DNA of 6,333 nt. Origin: an uncultured Oscillospiraceae bacterium. Lineage in GTDB: Bacteria > Bacillota > Clostridia > Oscillospirales > Oscillospiraceae. The stretch covers positions 1-6,333 of the forward strand of contig CAKUEI010000087.1 of the NCBI GenBank assembly GCA_934646175.1, in the 5' to 3' direction. Shown in pieces: positions 5,640 through 6,333 of the stretch. Under the pieces are notes generated by a model. It had not been told where the DNA came from. It saw only the letters and a list, made by a program, of their open reading frames with translations, and did not search any database. The number at the start of each line of letters is the position of its first letter. The stretch's first letter is position 1. The position numbers and the translations under genes are program-made.

Positions 5640-5659
5640 CGATCCTTGTTTTCTTATTT

Positions 5660-5688
5660 AGTCTAACCGTTTTTCCGCCGGGAAGCAA
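5660..5688 (-). promoter_or_regulatory. Possible weak promoter of the oxidoreductase gene
   Basis: TTGCTT (5688-5683) and TAGACT (5665-5660) on the minus strand are separated by 17 nt, with 3/6 and 4/6 matches to consensus. It lies downstream of the acetyltransferase terminator, where a promoter is needed, but the match is poor. It may depend on an activator. Confidence 0.35.
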
Positions 5689-5712
5689 GGGGCTTTTGGC
5701 GCATTTGGATGG

Positions 5713-5749
5713 AAAAAGCCGCTCGGACAGGTGCCCGAGCGGCTTTTTT
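5713..5749 (-). terminator. Intrinsic terminator of the acetyltransferase gene
   Basis: AAAAAGCCGCTCGG (5713-5726) and CCGAGCGGCTTTTT (5735-5748) are perfect complements with an 8-nt loop. On the minus strand five Ts close the stem. It begins 4 nt after the stop codon of the acetyltransferase gene at 5753. The plus strand has six Ts, so it could also stop antisense transcription. Confidence 0.9.
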
Positions 5750-5752
5750 GCC

Positions 5753-6244
5753 TTACAGCTGGTGATAGAAGAGGATGATGTCCTCATAAGAGCCATCCTT
5801 CATGTGGAAGCCGCCAGGGATCATGCCGATGCGCGCAAAACCCAGAGATTCATAAAGATGGATGGCGTTATGGTTGCTGGCCACTACGGCGTTGAACTGC
5901 ATGAGGGCAAAGTTCAGTTCCTTTGCCTTCCGAAGGCTGTGGCCGACCAGCAGACGACCCACATGCCTGCCGCAGCTGTTCCGGTCCACGGCGTAGCTGG
6001 CGTTGGCGATATGCCCGCAGCGGCCCACATTGTTGGGATGCAGAATGTAAAGGCCCAGCACCTGCCCGCTCTCCTCGTCGGCGGCCACGGCGGTAAAGTC
6101 CTGCTCGGCAAAAAAGCGGGCGGCTTCAAATTCGGAAAGGGCCTGCGTCTGGGGGAAGGCCACGCCGTCCTCTACCACCTGATTCCAGATGGCGGTCATG
6201 GCGGGAACGTCCCCATCCTGAAAGGCGCGCACGATCACAGCCAT
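5753..6244 (-). CDS. GNAT-family N-acetyltransferase (163 aa)
   Basis: Acetyl-CoA-dependent acetyltransferase of the GNAT fold; acceptor unknown. The N-terminus MAVIVRAFQDGDVPAMTAIW is the usual first strand and helix. The central strand IANASYAVD (79-87) leads into the acetyl-CoA pyrophosphate loop NSCGRHVGRLLV (89-100), and NAIHLYESLGFARIGMIPGG (126-145) is the typical C-terminal motif; the length is normal for a single-domain GNAT. In the loop, the consensus R/Q-x-x-G-x-G/A reads Cys91-Gly-Arg-His94-Val-Gly96, so the first Arg and the second Gly are replaced; weaker or altered CoA binding is possible. The ribosome site AAGGAGTG (6254-6261) is 9 nt before the ATG. There is no room for a promoter between the ribosome site and the upstream terminator (6262-6297). 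Confidence 0.9.
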   Translation of the reverse strand: MAVIVRAFQDGDVPAMTAIWNQVVEDGVAFPQTQALSEFEAARFFAEQDFTAVAADEESGQVLGLYILHPNNVGRCGHIANASYAVDRNSCGRHVGRLLVGHSLRKAKELNFALMQFNAVVASNHNAIHLYESLGFARIGMIPGGFHMKDGSYEDIILFYHQL

Positions 6245-6261
6245 TGAGAATCACACTCCTT

Positions 6262-6297
6262 AAAAAACGAAGGCTGCGCCCGCGGGCGCAGCCTTCC
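6262..6297 (-). terminator. Intrinsic terminator abutting the acetyltransferase ribosome site
   Basis: GAAGGCTGCGCCC (6269-6281) and GGGCGCAGCCTTC (6284-6296) are perfect complements with a 2-base centre; opening central pairs gives a normal loop. On the minus strand the stem is followed by G and then TTTTTT (6267-6262). The next bases, 6261-6254, are the AAGGAGTG ribosome site of the acetyltransferase. It would end the transcript of the gene at the right edge, or act as a partial readthrough or attenuation point for the acetyltransferase. Confidence 0.88.
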
Positions 6298-6310
6298 GAT
6301 TGGCATTTGC

Positions 6311-6333
6311 TTACTGATAGTTATCGTACACGC
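6311..6333 (-). CDS. Last six codons of a gene running off the right edge
   Basis: On the minus strand the sequence ends GTG TAC GAT AAC TAT CAG TAA, giving VYDNYQ and a stop 15 nt before the terminator at 6262-6297. Placement of a stop just before a terminator fits a gene end. An alternative frame stops at 6321 (CGA TAA), so the frame is not certain. Nothing can be said about its function from six residues. Confidence 0.4.

Noticed and set aside
3704..6247. An 847-codon open frame on the plus strand running opposite the oxidoreductase and acetyltransferase genes
   Set aside because: It crosses two clear minus-strand genes, their terminator and promoter, has no ribosome site, and its His/Gly/Ala-rich translation resembles no protein. 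It is the usual antisense shadow of GC-rich genes.
1..6333. CRISPR array, mobile element, tRNA, toxin-antitoxin or phage-defence genes
   Set aside because: No direct-repeat array, transposase, terminal repeats, cloverleaf or defence-type protein was visible on either strand.

Overview
The window looks like chromosomal DNA from a GC-rich, low-redundancy Firmicute of the class Clostridia, most plausibly an Oscillospiraceae-type gut anaerobe. This is inference from the gene content, the strong AAGGAGG-type ribosome sites, the TTGACA/TATAAT-type promoters and the compact intrinsic terminators. No rRNA, tRNA, CRISPR array, insertion sequence or phage gene is visible.

Layout, left to right. At 1-188 on the minus strand is the N-terminal part of glutamate racemase (murI), cut by the window edge, with a TTG start. 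A divergent intergenic region (189-362) carries one promoter for murI and a near-consensus promoter for a small acidic protein of unknown function (363-785, plus), which ends at a perfect 18-bp terminator hairpin. A YdhF-type aldo/keto reductase follows (884-1813, plus). It converges, through a bidirectional terminator, on a minus-strand pair: a homocysteine S-methyltransferase-domain protein (3570-2305) followed 24 bp later by an Rrf2-family regulator with a cysteine triad (2280-1864). Next on the minus strand are a 625-residue Old Yellow Enzyme/flavin/Fe-S oxidoreductase (5593-3716) and a GNAT acetyltransferase (6244-5753). The last six codons of another gene appear to lie at the right edge.

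Apart from the methyltransferase-Rrf2 pair, every gene is insulated by its own intrinsic terminator, so this is a set of single-gene units and not one pathway. The only context-supported functional link is sulphur metabolism: a homocysteine-methylating module together with a cysteine-bearing Rrf2 regulator.

I found no clear new multi-gene system. The points most worth a second look are: (1) two unrelated genes (363-785 and 2305-3570) whose short 5' leaders each contain an exact 7-nt complement of their own Shine-Dalgarno sequence, embedded in an arm of a competing hairpin; (2) the methyltransferase's C-terminal tail, which reads like a decayed first half of a MetH pterin-binding domain; (3) a G6C6 palindrome forming the Rrf2 ribosome site; and (4) a terminator whose U-tract abuts the ribosome site of the acetyltransferase, leaving no room for a promoter between them.
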